Of a DNA stretch of 64,000 bases, positions 1 to 8,022 are shown one piece after another. The stretch comes from Pseudanabaena sp. Salubria-1 (lineage in GTDB: Bacteria; Cyanobacteriota; Cyanobacteriia; Pseudanabaenales; Pseudanabaenaceae). Positions within the stretch are counted from its first letter, which is position 1, and every line of letters starts with the position of its first letter. Under the pieces are notes generated by a model, which was not told where the DNA came from, searched no databases, and saw only the letters and a program-made list of their open reading frames with translations. The position numbers and the translations under genes were made by a program. The stretch covers positions 61,906-125,905 of the forward strand of contig JALQCR010000020.1 in assembly GCA_023336205.1 (NCBI GenBank), read 5' to 3'.

Positions 1-316
1 TCTGTGCTTCAGTCAACTCTTGCCCTTTTGGCTTTTTGTGGGGTAAGCGTACATTTACAAACTCTTTCTGTAAGCCCTGATATCCCAAATCTCCCTCAAT
101 CACTATGGCATCAGGAATGTTACTTACCCAGTCATTTTCGTCCAGTTGCTTCTTATCATGGACTTTTCCTGCTTTGGCTTTGCTCAGTAAAATGATCCGC
201 TTTTTACGGGTACTACCTGTAGTGTGTTTCCTTGTATGCCGTTTTTTTTCCTGAGTAATGCTCTTTTTGTCGTTCTGCATCTTTTGGACGTTGCACTGGT
301 CGTTCGGTTCCGTCAA
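1..316 (-). CDS. IS5-family transposase, second frame (partial, copy 1)
   Basis: Reading frame for the C-terminal half of the DDE transposase. It mirrors 2834-3322 and is truncated by the window edge. It is expected to be joined to the frame at 213-719 by slippage on the T8 run at 242-249 (A8 on the coding strand). The remaining DDE residues and the stop lie outside the window. A product by itself is unlikely, since the frame lacks the N-terminal DNA-binding part. Confidence 0.75.
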   Translation of the reverse strand, partial: MTEPNDQCNVQKMQNDKKSITQEKKRHTRKHTTGSTRKKRIILLSKAKAGKVHDKKQLDENDWVSNIPDAIVIEGDLGYQGLQKEFVNVRLPHKKPKGQELTEAQ

Positions 317-719
317 TGATTACTTCTTGGACTTCGCCAAACTTTGCCAGAAATTCTTCGATGCTATCGATCTTTCTTTCGGGTAATGCTTGTCTCTTGC
401 CCAGTGCAGTTTCCAGTATTGGCATTAGTCGATGTACCCAATCGTGGGCACAGGATCGGTCAAAGCCAAATAAAACACTCATTAAGTCAAAGGTGGGATA
501 GCATTTGCAGTACAACAAGATAAAAAACAATTTGTCTGCACTGGTTTTCAGTGTTGCTTTCCTACCCCCTCCTGCTGCTCTCCATCGTCTCTTCTGGTCT
601 AGGGTTTCCTGATATGCTTCTTCAAAACTTGGCAACAAAGCCTCGAATGCTTGCTGGTTTAATCCTGTGGTTGCTCGTATTTGCCTATCTTGTTTTAGTA
701 TCTTTTCAATATTTATCAT
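213..719 (-). CDS. IS5-family transposase, first frame (copy 1)
   Basis: 168-residue frame identical to the one at 2431-2937. It holds the N-terminal helical region (start MINIEKILKQ) and the first catalytic Asp in the stretch VIIDGTERPVQRP near residue 136. The frame ends shortly after an A8 slip site. This layout, one transposase split over two frames with a poly-A run at the overlap, is common in IS5-type elements and implies programmed frameshifting or transcript slippage. Confidence 0.85.
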   Translation of the reverse strand: MINIEKILKQDRQIRATTGLNQQAFEALLPSFEEAYQETLDQKRRWRAAGGGRKATLKTSADKLFFILLYCKCYPTFDLMSVLFGFDRSCAHDWVHRLMPILETALGKRQALPERKIDSIEEFLAKFGEVQEVIIDGTERPVQRPKDAERQKEHYSGKKTAYKETHYR

Positions 720-876
720 CTTTTTTATGCGCGTCTTTGGTTGATGATAACCGATATCAAACCTAGGCTATGGTTCAATTTATTGAACTTATAGCTTTTG
801 TATTTACCTATGGATTGAAGTACAGAAATAAATGTGAAGTTGCTTCTATACCTTGCTTTTGTTTCCCGACAGATCT

Positions 877-2273
877 AATATAGTCCTTGAAGCGGCTAAA
901 ATATGCGCCCATTCAGGACTAAGTGATTCGAGACGGTTGATAAATCCCCCGCCCCAGTCAGAATCGAATTGATAAATGCCAACTCGATCTACGGCTAATA
1001 ATTGGCGGACTTCTTCAGTAGCCGTGCAAAAAAATGAGTCTATATCTAGGGCTTGTTGTAATTTGGCGAGGATTCTGGCTAAAGCACGTTGTTGGTTAGC
1101 GATCATCGTGGAGTAGTGCAACTCCATCGTGCGAATTTGTACCTGTTTTTCTAAACTGGCATTTAAAATTTGGATCTGCTTGTAGAGTTTGTCCTGTTTG
1201 ATCGCCGTAGCAAAGCGCTCGGAAAGAGACTGAGCTAAGCGAATATCTGAATCTGCCCAAGATTGTGCATTGCCCTTCTTGATTTGCTTCCATGCTTCAA
1301 AGGATTGACGTGGTGCAAGCTGCCGCTTATCAGGATCATGTTCGCCTGCCCACAACACTTCGTGATTGGTATCATTGCGAAAAATACTGAGACAGCCCAC
1401 TACTTCATATCCAAAACAGATCGGAACGATTAAAATCCCACGAATTTTGGTTGCTTGAAAAGAGATCGCCAATGTCCGAAATAATGGTTCTTGATAGATG
1501 TCGGCGATCGCCCAAATATTCAAGTCCGTGATTGACTCTTGGGGCACAGAGGAGAGTGTATAAACAGCCCGCATCCAAGCTACTGACCAAGGTTTTTCGT
1601 TGGTATTATTTTCAGAATCTCGATTAGTGGCGATCTCGGCTGAGTGCAGAAAGTTTTGCCAGAGCAAATTTTCTTCAATATTGCGATCGTTGCCGCTAAT
1701 GTGATCAGGCTGTTCACCACAGGTATACAAATCAGTTGTTTGGTTCGTACCGTTGATGGGTAAATACAAACGCCCACCTGAGCCTTGAAATAACTCCACT
1801 GTTTTTTCTAGCGCTTCCTGCAATTGCGCTACAGTTCGGGAATAGAGCAAAGTCGTAACCTGATTAACATTAGCTTCCTGTTTAGCCTGTGCTCGCACCT
1901 GTTCCAATAAAATCGATTGGGCAATCGCCACAGACACTTGATCGACAACTGCTTGAATAAAATTTAATTCTTCTTCAGTCACATTGCGCGGTTCTGAATG
2001 ATGCGAGATCAGCAATCCCCAAAGGTGCTGGTTGGGCTTGAGTGAAGGTAATTTGGATTCTTTAGCCAGTGGACTTTCGACAATAAGCGGTAAGTTAGAG
2101 TCTTTAGCCAGTGGACTTTCGATAACGATTGGCACAACAATTGAAGACCTCACCCCCATAGAGGTCATATATTCCATGTGGCATGGATCGAGCGGACGAT
2201 AACGAATATCTCTCTCTTCTACAGGTTCTCCTGTTTCGATACAGTCCAAAGGACTAATCCCTATTTGATGATT
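877..2273 (-). pseudogene. GAF-domain sensor protein, middle fragment
   Basis: Middle part of a multi-GAF sensor, continuing in frame from the N-terminal fragment at 3380-3727 once the IS and one ATT duplication are removed (junction reads D-L-K-N-H-Q-I-G-I-S-P-L-D-C). It holds the rest of GAF1 with the motif DPCHMEYM, where Cys-His matches the bilin-attachment position of phytochrome-like GAFs, then a linker with a doubled ESPLAK unit, a second GAF-like region, a coiled coil, and the start of a third GAF (motif DSDWGGGF). The third GAF stops at the IS copy at 1-876. The C-terminal output module, probably a histidine kinase, must lie left of the window. The gene is non-functional as arranged. 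Confidence 0.9.
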
Positions 2274-3379
2274 AGATCTGTCGGGAAACAAAAGCAAGGT
2301 ATAGAAGCAGCTTCACATTTATTTCTGTACTTCAATCCATAGGTAAATACAAAAGCTATAAGTTCAATAAATTGAACCATAGCCTAGGTTTGATATCGGT
2401 TATCATCAACCAAAGACGCGCATAAAAAAGATGATAAATATTGAAAAGATACTAAAACAAGATAGGCAAATACGAGCAACCACAGGATTAAACCAGCAAG
2501 CATTCGAGGCTTTGTTGCCAAGTTTTGAAGAAGCATATCAGGAAACCCTAGACCAGAAGAGACGATGGAGAGCAGCAGGAGGGGGTAGGAAAGCAACACT
2601 GAAAACCAGTGCAGACAAATTGTTTTTTATCTTGTTGTACTGCAAATGCTATCCCACCTTTGACTTAATGAGTGTTTTATTTGGCTTTGACCGATCCTGT
2701 GCCCACGATTGGGTACATCGACTAATGCCAATACTGGAAACTGCACTGGGCAAGAGACAAGCATTACCCGAAAGAAAGATCGATAGCATCGAAGAATTTC
2801 TGGCAAAGTTTGGCGAAGTCCAAGAAGTAATCATTGACGGAACCGAACGACCAGTGCAACGTCCAAAAGATGCAGAACGACAAAAAGAGCATTACTCAGG
2901 AAAAAAAACGGCATACAAGGAAACACACTACAGGTAGTACCCGTAAAAAGCGGATCATTTTACTGAGCAAAGCCAAAGCAGGAAAAGTCCATGATAAGAA
3001 GCAACTGGACGAAAATGACTGGGTAAGTAACATTCCTGATGCCATAGTGATTGAGGGAGATTTGGGATATCAGGGCTTACAGAAAGAGTTTGTAAATGTA
3101 CGCTTACCCCACAAAAAGCCAAAAGGGCAAGAGTTGACTGAAGCACAGAAGCAGGAAAATCGAGAATTTAGCAGTCAACGAGTGAAATGTGAACATGCCC
3201 ATGCAGGGATGAAACGATATAATTCCGTAACAGCAGTTTATCGCAATCGTATACCTGATTTTGATGACCGTCTCATGTTGAATGCGGCTGGCTTATGGAA
3301 CTTCTATTTAGATACTGCTTAAAAATGGATTGAAAGCTAAAATCTACTCTGTGCTGTGCTTTTGTTTCCCAACAGATCT
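2274..3379 (+). mobile_element. IS5-family insertion sequence, complete (copy 2)
   Basis: 1106-bp element with ends AGATCTGT(C or T)GGGAAAC followed by AAAAGCA on both sides, a 23-bp inverted repeat with one mismatch. It is flanked by a direct ATT (2271-2273 and 3380-3382). It carries a two-frame transposase. It faces the opposite way to copy 1, so the pair forms roughly 0.88-kb inverted repeats around 1.4 kb of the sensor gene. Near-identity of the copies implies recent transposition. Confidence 0.95.
2431..3322 (+). CDS. IS5-family transposase in two overlapping frames
   Basis: The first frame is 2431-2937 (168 aa) and the second is 2834-3322 (162 aa). A shift at the A8 run 2901-2908 joins HYSGKK to RHTRKHTTG and yields a normal-length DDE transposase of about 297 aa. 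Visible catalytic stretches are VIIDGTERP (first Asp), VIEGDLGYQG (second Asp) and CEHAHAGMKRY near the third acidic position. The shift needed is +1 (equivalently -2), consistent with slippage on poly-A. The element looks transposition-competent. Confidence 0.9.
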
Positions 3380-3727
3380 ATTCTTGAGATCGATAATTGT
3401 GCGCTGGCGAGCTAGCAAAAACAGTTCGCGAGCATAGGCGGGAATATCATCAGCGGGAAAATTCAAACCTAAAAGGGAGGGTAGACGGTTTTCACTTATT
3501 GATTCGGCAATGACTAGTCCATGACCTTCTGGCTGAAACCGATAAATTTTGAGCCGATCTGTTCCAAGGAATAAACGCACCTCAGCAACAGTTGCTGACA
3601 GGATTTCCTGTAATTCTAGAGATTGACGAATATTATTAGTGATTCGATTAAGCAGCATCTGTTGAGTCAGATTAGATGTCTGCGTACTAATATTTTCTGG
3701 AGACTCAATTTTGTTATTCATATTCAT
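3380..3727 (-). pseudogene. GAF-domain sensor protein, N-terminal fragment
   Basis: Encodes the first 116 residues of the sensor interrupted by the IS copies: a polar N-terminus, then the first half of a phytochrome-like GAF domain (LGTDRLKIYRF, and FPADDIPAYARELFLLARQR, typical of cyanobacterial bilin-type GAFs). Translation would run into the IS and stop within about ten codons. The N-terminal, middle and C-terminal parts are collinear, so the order of the ancestral gene is preserved. No clear Shine-Dalgarno is seen before the ATG at 3727. Confidence 0.9.
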
Positions 3728-4075
3728 GTAATATCTATAGTAACCTCAAAAATAATGACTGATTTTTAAAAGTGATTAAAACAATAGTGAAGAAAGATTA
3801 TTTTGCGAAGCTAATCTAAATCTAAACTCATACAAAGCTATTGTAATTAAAGGCTTGCGTGAAAAGTCTTCAATTCCCTGCCACCTTTTCACTACAAAAC
3901 TTTTAACCTTCTTATGCCTATTTTTAAATATTAATTAAAAGTTTTATATACAAGATTACGCACTTCTAACCTGATTTCTAGTGTATAGCCTGAGCTAATA
4001 GCAAATACTGAAGAAATTTAGTATTTTAGGGGAATTGTAACGACTGCCTCAAAGCATAAATAGATTGAGAATTTC
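3728..4075. other. AT-rich spacer upstream of the broken sensor gene
   Basis: No gene recognised. The stretch is AT-rich with no clear palindrome. It must hold the promoter of the former sensor gene, but no -35/-10 pair stands out. Confidence 0.5.
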
Positions 4076-4083
4076 AATTTTAG

Positions 4084-4217
4084 GGCTCTTCTGGGTTCAT
4101 GGGGATAAGCACAGCTAATAGTAATCAGAATCCTCTCGGAGCAACAGTTACAGCCCTACCATGTCGCCAATAATTGTATCGATACTGTACCATTTACCCC
4201 TCAAACCCAGATGAGCC
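4084..4217. mobile_element. 134-bp MITE, copy A
   Basis: Terminal inverted repeats GGCTC(T or A)TCTGGGTT continue imperfectly to about 21 bp. It is flanked by a perfect 8-bp direct duplication AATTTTAG at 4076-4083 and 4218-4225. It carries no coding capacity. An apparently identical copy sits at 21005-21138 with its own 8-bp duplication. The GGCTCTTC-type ends and 8-bp duplications resemble ISL3-family elements (family knowledge), so it may be mobilised by such a transposase elsewhere. It inserted at the stop codon of the ppk2 remnant. Confidence 0.95.
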
Positions 4218-4221
4218 AATT

Positions 4222-4500
4222 TTAGAGAGATTTTTTCAAGCGATCGCAAAGCATCTTGACTACTTTAATCCGCGCAGATTTCTTGTCATTTGCTGCGATC
4301 GTATACCAAGGTGCAAACTCTGTTCCTGTGCGTTCTATCATCTCGTTAGCCGCTAGTTCGTAGTCACTCCATTTTGCCCGATTGCGAAAATCTTCATCAG
4401 TAATTTTATAGTTCTTATAGGGGGGCTGTCTTAATTAGAATCTTCGTAACTGTTCGTCAGCATCAATATGAATCCAAAACTTGAGAATCAAAGTACATAG
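4222..4500 (-). pseudogene. Polyphosphate kinase 2 family, C-terminal remnant
   Basis: Minus-strand translation gives LKFWIHIDADEQLRRF, an in-frame TAA (plus-strand 4435-4437), then a stretch containing PPYKNYKITDEDFRNR, KWSDYELAANEMIERT and FAPWYTIAANDKKSAR, ending about 10 residues later. This order of motifs is that of PPK2-type polyphosphate:nucleotide phosphotransferases. The N-terminal two thirds, including the Walker motifs, are missing: pebB begins right upstream. The remnant is too short and carries a stop, so it is dead. Confidence 0.85.
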
Positions 4501-4501
4501 A

Positions 4502-5248
4502 TTAGACTTGTTCCAATTTGCGCTCCAAGTCAAACAAAAATCCATGAATATACTCTTCTGTCCATTCTGAGCCATAGAACCGATTAAACATGCCCCTAGC
4601 AGGATCTTTTTCCGCTCGATATCGTAAATATCTGAGTTGAGCCTCTTTAATTTCGGCTAACTTCTGCGGATCAGTTACAGGTTCGGCGCGATCGCAAAAG
4701 TCTAAATAAGCCTGAAGATAATCTTTAAAAGCATGGAACACATGAGTTTCTACCACTTCATTTTCTTTTGGTCTAGTCCATAAGAAAGCAGGAGAGAAAA
4801 ACTGACTTGCTTCTTCAGGAAAATCACCACCCCAAGTTAAATGTTGTTGATAGGACTCAAAAATCGGCAAAATTGGCTTTGTATATTTATCTTGATAGTC
4901 TGGCTCGTCCCTAAACAACGGCTGCATATCTAATGCAATCAGATGTCCCCCTGGGAGCGTCACCAAATCGCCTCCAAAGAATGGCAAGTCATAATTCAAA
5001 TGCGGGAAAATGACAAAATTTAAGACCTGAAGCGAGCTTCCGCCTTGAACATGGGCAGCCCGAATCTGACGAAGCTTAGATGACTGGTAGCCAAAACTGG
5101 TAGTCAAGACTTCATTCTGATGGCTTCCCTTGCCAACGATCGCCGATTTGGACTCGAATCCTTCAGGAATTGGGTACGGATGCAAATCAGGTAATCGCTC
5201 TTTTAAATAGGCGATCGCATGATCCAAGAAAGGTTGATATAGAGTCAT
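4502..5248 (-). CDS. pebB: Phycoerythrobilin:ferredoxin oxidoreductase PebB
   Basis: 248-residue bilin reductase of the HY2 family. It reduces 15,16-dihydrobiliverdin to phycoerythrobilin with electrons from ferredoxin, in the cytosol, to supply chromophore for phycoerythrin. The family core is visible as VLNFVIFPHLNYDLPFFGGD and the C-terminal FYGSEWTEEYIHGFLF. It lies directly downstream of pebA: the stop of pebA and the start of pebB abut, so the pair is one transcript and probably translationally coupled. PebA-PebB channelling of the intermediate is known. The only relic in the window that follows is the dead ppk2 tail. Confidence 0.93.
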   Translation of the reverse strand: MTLYQPFLDHAIAYLKERLPDLHPYPIPEGFESKSAIVGKGSHQNEVLTTSFGYQSSKLRQIRAAHVQGGSSLQVLNFVIFPHLNYDLPFFGGDLVTLPGGHLIALDMQPLFRDEPDYQDKYTKPILPIFESYQQHLTWGGDFPEEASQFFSPAFLWTRPKENEVVETHVFHAFKDYLQAYLDFCDRAEPVTDPQKLAEIKEAQLRYLRYRAEKDPARGMFNRFYGSEWTEEYIHGFLFDLERKLEQV

Positions 5249-5974
5249 TTAAGCCATCACTGCCAGAGGCTTGGCATCTTCAAACAAAAATTCGTACAAA
5301 AACTTCTCAGACCATTCATGCCCAAAGTAACTGCTGAATAGTCCAGATGCAGGATCGCGATCGGCACTGTATTGGTCATAGTCTTTTTGCGCCTTAACAA
5401 TCCGTTGAATATCCGACTGATCGATTAGAGGCTGTGCATCGGCAAGCATTGTCCAATAAAGATTCAAATAGTCCTTGAATGCTTCTAGCACCCTAGTTCT
5501 GACAGTTTCTGGATCTGTCTTTGCAAACAATAAATATTTGGAGAAATACTGATTAGCATCGTAAAACTTCATTTCCAGATTTTGCACCAAGTCTGGATAC
5601 TTGTCATGCAAAGTTTTGAGCGGATAAATGTATTTTTCCAAATATGCCCGATCTTGAAATAATGGCTGAAAGTCCATCACAATCAAGTTCTTGACTGATC
5701 CAAATGACAAAAAGTCAATCCCCAATAGTGGCAAGTCATAGTTATGGCTTGGATAAATAACGCTATTAAAGATTTGGGCGCTTGCACCTGCATCAATGTA
5801 TGTGTAGCGAATTTTCCGAAATTCTGGACATTGATAGCACCAACTGCGAATTGAGGCAGGGGTACGACCGCGATCGCTAACACAAGACTCTAAACCTTCT
5901 GGTATCAAGCGGCTTTGTAAGTCAAATCTTTGAAATAGCGACTGCTCTAGATATTCAAGAAAAGGTTTATACAT
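5249..5974 (-). CDS. pebA: 15,16-dihydrobiliverdin:ferredoxin oxidoreductase PebA
   Basis: 241-residue HY2-family reductase that converts biliverdin IXa to 15,16-dihydrobiliverdin, the first of the two steps to phycoerythrobilin. Family residues sit in IFNSVIYPSHNYDLPLLGID and in the C-terminal FGHEWSEKFLYEFLFED. It is told apart from pebB by order (pebA first is usual) and length. First gene of the pebAB operon; the promoter should lie in 5975-6105. Presence of this pair says the strain makes phycoerythrin or another PEB-carrying antenna protein. Confidence 0.93.
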   Translation of the reverse strand: MYKPFLEYLEQSLFQRFDLQSRLIPEGLESCVSDRGRTPASIRSWCYQCPEFRKIRYTYIDAGASAQIFNSVIYPSHNYDLPLLGIDFLSFGSVKNLIVMDFQPLFQDRAYLEKYIYPLKTLHDKYPDLVQNLEMKFYDANQYFSKYLLFAKTDPETVRTRVLEAFKDYLNLYWTMLADAQPLIDQSDIQRIVKAQKDYDQYSADRDPASGLFSSYFGHEWSEKFLYEFLFEDAKPLAVMA

Positions 5975-6106
5975 GAATTTTATGTAAAATCAGATATTTA
6001 TAAAAGTTTCTTTTGAGTTCTTAAATCACAACAATACGAGATCGGTTCTTTATCTAAGGTGGATATGAGAAACTAGTTAATAATCCTTAATACAGCCATT
6101 ACGAAT

Positions 6107-6149
6107 CAAATAAATAAAGGCGGCGCGAAGCGCTGCCTTTATTTATTTG
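6107..6149. terminator. Hairpin terminator downstream of glyQ
   Basis: Stem CAAATAAATAAAGGC against GCCTTTATTTATTTG around a GC-rich loop. It sits between the glyQ stop and pebA and looks able to terminate in both directions. Confidence 0.75.
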
Positions 6150-6189
6150 TGGTTTTATTTACCCTAGATATAGTTGTCTGAGCTTTTTT

Positions 6190-7104
6190 TTAAGTAGTTA
6201 GCGCAGCTTCAGAAACTAAAGGAAATCCTAGTGCTTTCCTCTGAGCATAATAAAGCTTGGCAACTTGACGTGCTAAGTTGCGAATTCGACCAATATAGCG
6301 CACCCGCTCTGTTACCGAAATTACACCCCGCGCATCTAACAAATTAAAGGAATGTGAACACTTCAAAACATAATCAAAGGCTGGTAGTACAAGTTCAGCC
6401 TCTAATAAATTTCCTGCTTCTTTTTCATACTGTAAAAACAGTTCAAATAGCAAATCTGAGTCCTGTGGCTTGCCGCCAAAGTTACCAAAGTTATAGCCAC
6501 TATGCTCGACTTCGCCTTGGTGATGTACTTGTCCATATTTGATGTCGCCTAACTGTGGGTGCGATCGCCACACAATGTCGTAAACCGAATCCACCCCTTG
6601 CAGGTACATGACGAGACGCTCTAGTCCATAGGTGATTTCCGCAGAAACAGGGCGACAGTCTAAGCCACCAACCTGTTGAAAATAGGTGAATTGGGTGACT
6701 TCCATTCCGTCTAGCCAAACTTCCCAACCAACACCCCATGCACCGAGGGTCGGTGATTCCCAATCATCTTCGACGAAGCGGACATCATGATCAGCTGGAT
6801 CGATGCCTAGATGTTTAAGACTATTTAGATATAGATCCAGTACGTCATCAGGCGATGGCTTAAGAATTACCTGAAATTGATAATAATGTTGCAAGCGGTT
6901 AGGATTTTGTCCATAGCGTCCATCGGTAGGGCGGCGGCATGGCTCAACATAGGCAACGCTCCATGGTTCTGGACCGATCGCTCTCAAAAATGTATGCGGA
7001 CTCATTGTGCCAGCGCCCTTCTCGATGTCGTAGGGTTGAGCAATCAAACATCCGCGATCGCTCCAATATTTTTGCAACGCCAAAATAACCGACTGAAAAT
7101 CCAT
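6190..7104 (-). CDS. glyQ: Glycyl-tRNA synthetase alpha subunit
   Basis: 304 residues, normal for the alpha chain of the bacterial alpha2-beta2 glycyl-tRNA synthetase, which charges tRNA-Gly. Diagnostic stretches: the start MDFQSVILALQKYW, GAGTMSPHTFLRAIGPEPW, VAYVEPCRRPTDGRYGQNPNR and GLDCRPVSAEITYGLERL. The beta subunit (glyS) is not next to it, as is usual in cyanobacteria. It is followed by the terminator at 6107-6149. Confidence 0.97.
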   Translation of the reverse strand: MDFQSVILALQKYWSDRGCLIAQPYDIEKGAGTMSPHTFLRAIGPEPWSVAYVEPCRRPTDGRYGQNPNRLQHYYQFQVILKPSPDDVLDLYLNSLKHLGIDPADHDVRFVEDDWESPTLGAWGVGWEVWLDGMEVTQFTYFQQVGGLDCRPVSAEITYGLERLVMYLQGVDSVYDIVWRSHPQLGDIKYGQVHHQGEVEHSGYNFGNFGGKPQDSDLLFELFLQYEKEAGNLLEAELVLPAFDYVLKCSHSFNLLDARGVISVTERVRYIGRIRNLARQVAKLYYAQRKALGFPLVSEAALTT

Positions 7105-7203
7105 GCTGTACTAGGCAATAACACTTTAGCCTTTTATCCTATCAGCGATCGTGTCGAAAATCCTCTAGATTCAGGTCTTTACAAATTCTCATTGTGAAGG
7201 GTT

Positions 7204-7228
7204 TTTACCGCCGCAGGCGGTAAAAAAA
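7204..7228. terminator. Terminator between purE and glyQ
   Basis: Short stem TTTTTACCGCC / GGCGGTAAAAA with T-rich flanks. On the minus strand it follows the purE stop at 7271 and precedes glyQ. A second imperfect stem made of GGCTTGC/GCAAGCC sits at about 7237-7260. Confidence 0.65.
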
Positions 7229-7270
7229 CAAAACTGGCTTGCGCTCAAAATTGCAAGCCACGCAAATAAA

Positions 7271-7792
7271 TCACATTTGCAGCAAATATTTTTCGCTTCC
7301 TAATTCGTCTAGCTTATCTTGCTTCTCCATCACCATTTCCGCCAAAGATTGACGATATGTTATTACCTGTTGGAGAAGATCAGGGTTATGGCTAGCTAGA
7401 ATCTGCACTGCTAGTAGTCCTGCATTGTCAGCATTACCGATCGCAACAGTTGCCACAGGGATTCCTTTCGGCATTTGCACAATCGAATAGAGAGAGTCAA
7501 CACCACTAAGTTGTCGGGTAGAAACTGGTACACCGATTACAGGCAAAGGTGAAAGCGCCGCCACCATACCTGGTAAATGAGCTGCACCACCTGCTCCTGC
7601 AATAATTACCTTAATGCCACGAGTATGTGCTGCCTTAGCAAATTCCACCATTCTTTCGGGTGTGCGGTGAGCAGAGATAATCGCAACTTCATGGGAGATT
7701 TCAAATTTTTGGCAAATTGCGATCGCGCCTTGCATGGTGGGTAGGTCAGAGTCACTGCCCATGATGATGCTAACTTGTGGTTGATCTTGCAT
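7271..7792 (-). CDS. purE: 5-(carboxyamino)imidazole ribonucleotide mutase
   Basis: 173-residue class I PurE, which moves the carboxyl group of N5-CAIR to C4 to give CAIR in purine synthesis. The active-site pattern is intact: IIMGSDSDLPTM at the start, ISAHRTPERM (catalytic His), and GAGGAAHLPGMVA followed by PVIGVPV. It is monocistronic, set off by the terminator at 7204-7228 and by the poly-C hairpin upstream. No purK is nearby. Confidence 0.97.
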   Translation of the reverse strand: MQDQPQVSIIMGSDSDLPTMQGAIAICQKFEISHEVAIISAHRTPERMVEFAKAAHTRGIKVIIAGAGGAAHLPGMVAALSPLPVIGVPVSTRQLSGVDSLYSIVQMPKGIPVATVAIGNADNAGLLAVQILASHNPDLLQQVITYRQSLAEMVMEKQDKLDELGSEKYLLQM

Positions 7793-7840
7793 ATTTTAGA
7801 TTTTTTATACAGCTATAGCCACTTATGTTAGGACAAAATC

Positions 7841-7956
<116 letters not shown>

Positions 7957-7973
7957 ATGTCTAGCTATACCTG

Positions 7974-8022
7974 TTAAAAAAGTCTAGTGGCGGCGAGAAT
8001 CGCCACCACTAGACTTTTTTAA
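7974..8022. terminator. Terminator downstream of smc
   Basis: Stem TTAAAAAAGTCTAGTGG / CCACTAGACTTTTTTAA around a short GC-rich loop, overlapping the last codon region of smc on the minus strand. Confidence 0.8.

Larger units (their letters stand above)
1..876 (-). mobile_element. IS5-family element, copy 1, cut by window edge
   Basis: One end lies at 871-876 (AGATCT on the outer edge) and is followed by the trinucleotide aat. The element runs off the left edge, so about 230 bp are missing. It is an inverted copy of the complete element at 2274-3379: position p there corresponds to 3150-p here. The two copies look identical except for a C/T change near 841. This copy interrupts the third GAF domain of the sensor gene at 877-3727. 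The 3-bp AT-rich target fits the ISL2-like branch of IS5, which is family knowledge. Confidence 0.9.

Noticed and set aside
551..766. 71-aa frame present identically at 551-766 and 2384-2599
   Set aside because: It is an antisense shadow of the transposase N-terminus inside both IS copies, not a conserved gene pair.
877..2273. Cargo of a composite transposon
   Set aside because: The segment is the collinear middle of the gene whose N-terminus lies beyond the second IS, so it was not brought in as cargo.
4174..4356. 60-aa plus-strand frame
   Set aside because: It starts inside the MITE and runs antisense through the ppk2 remnant, whose codons explain it.
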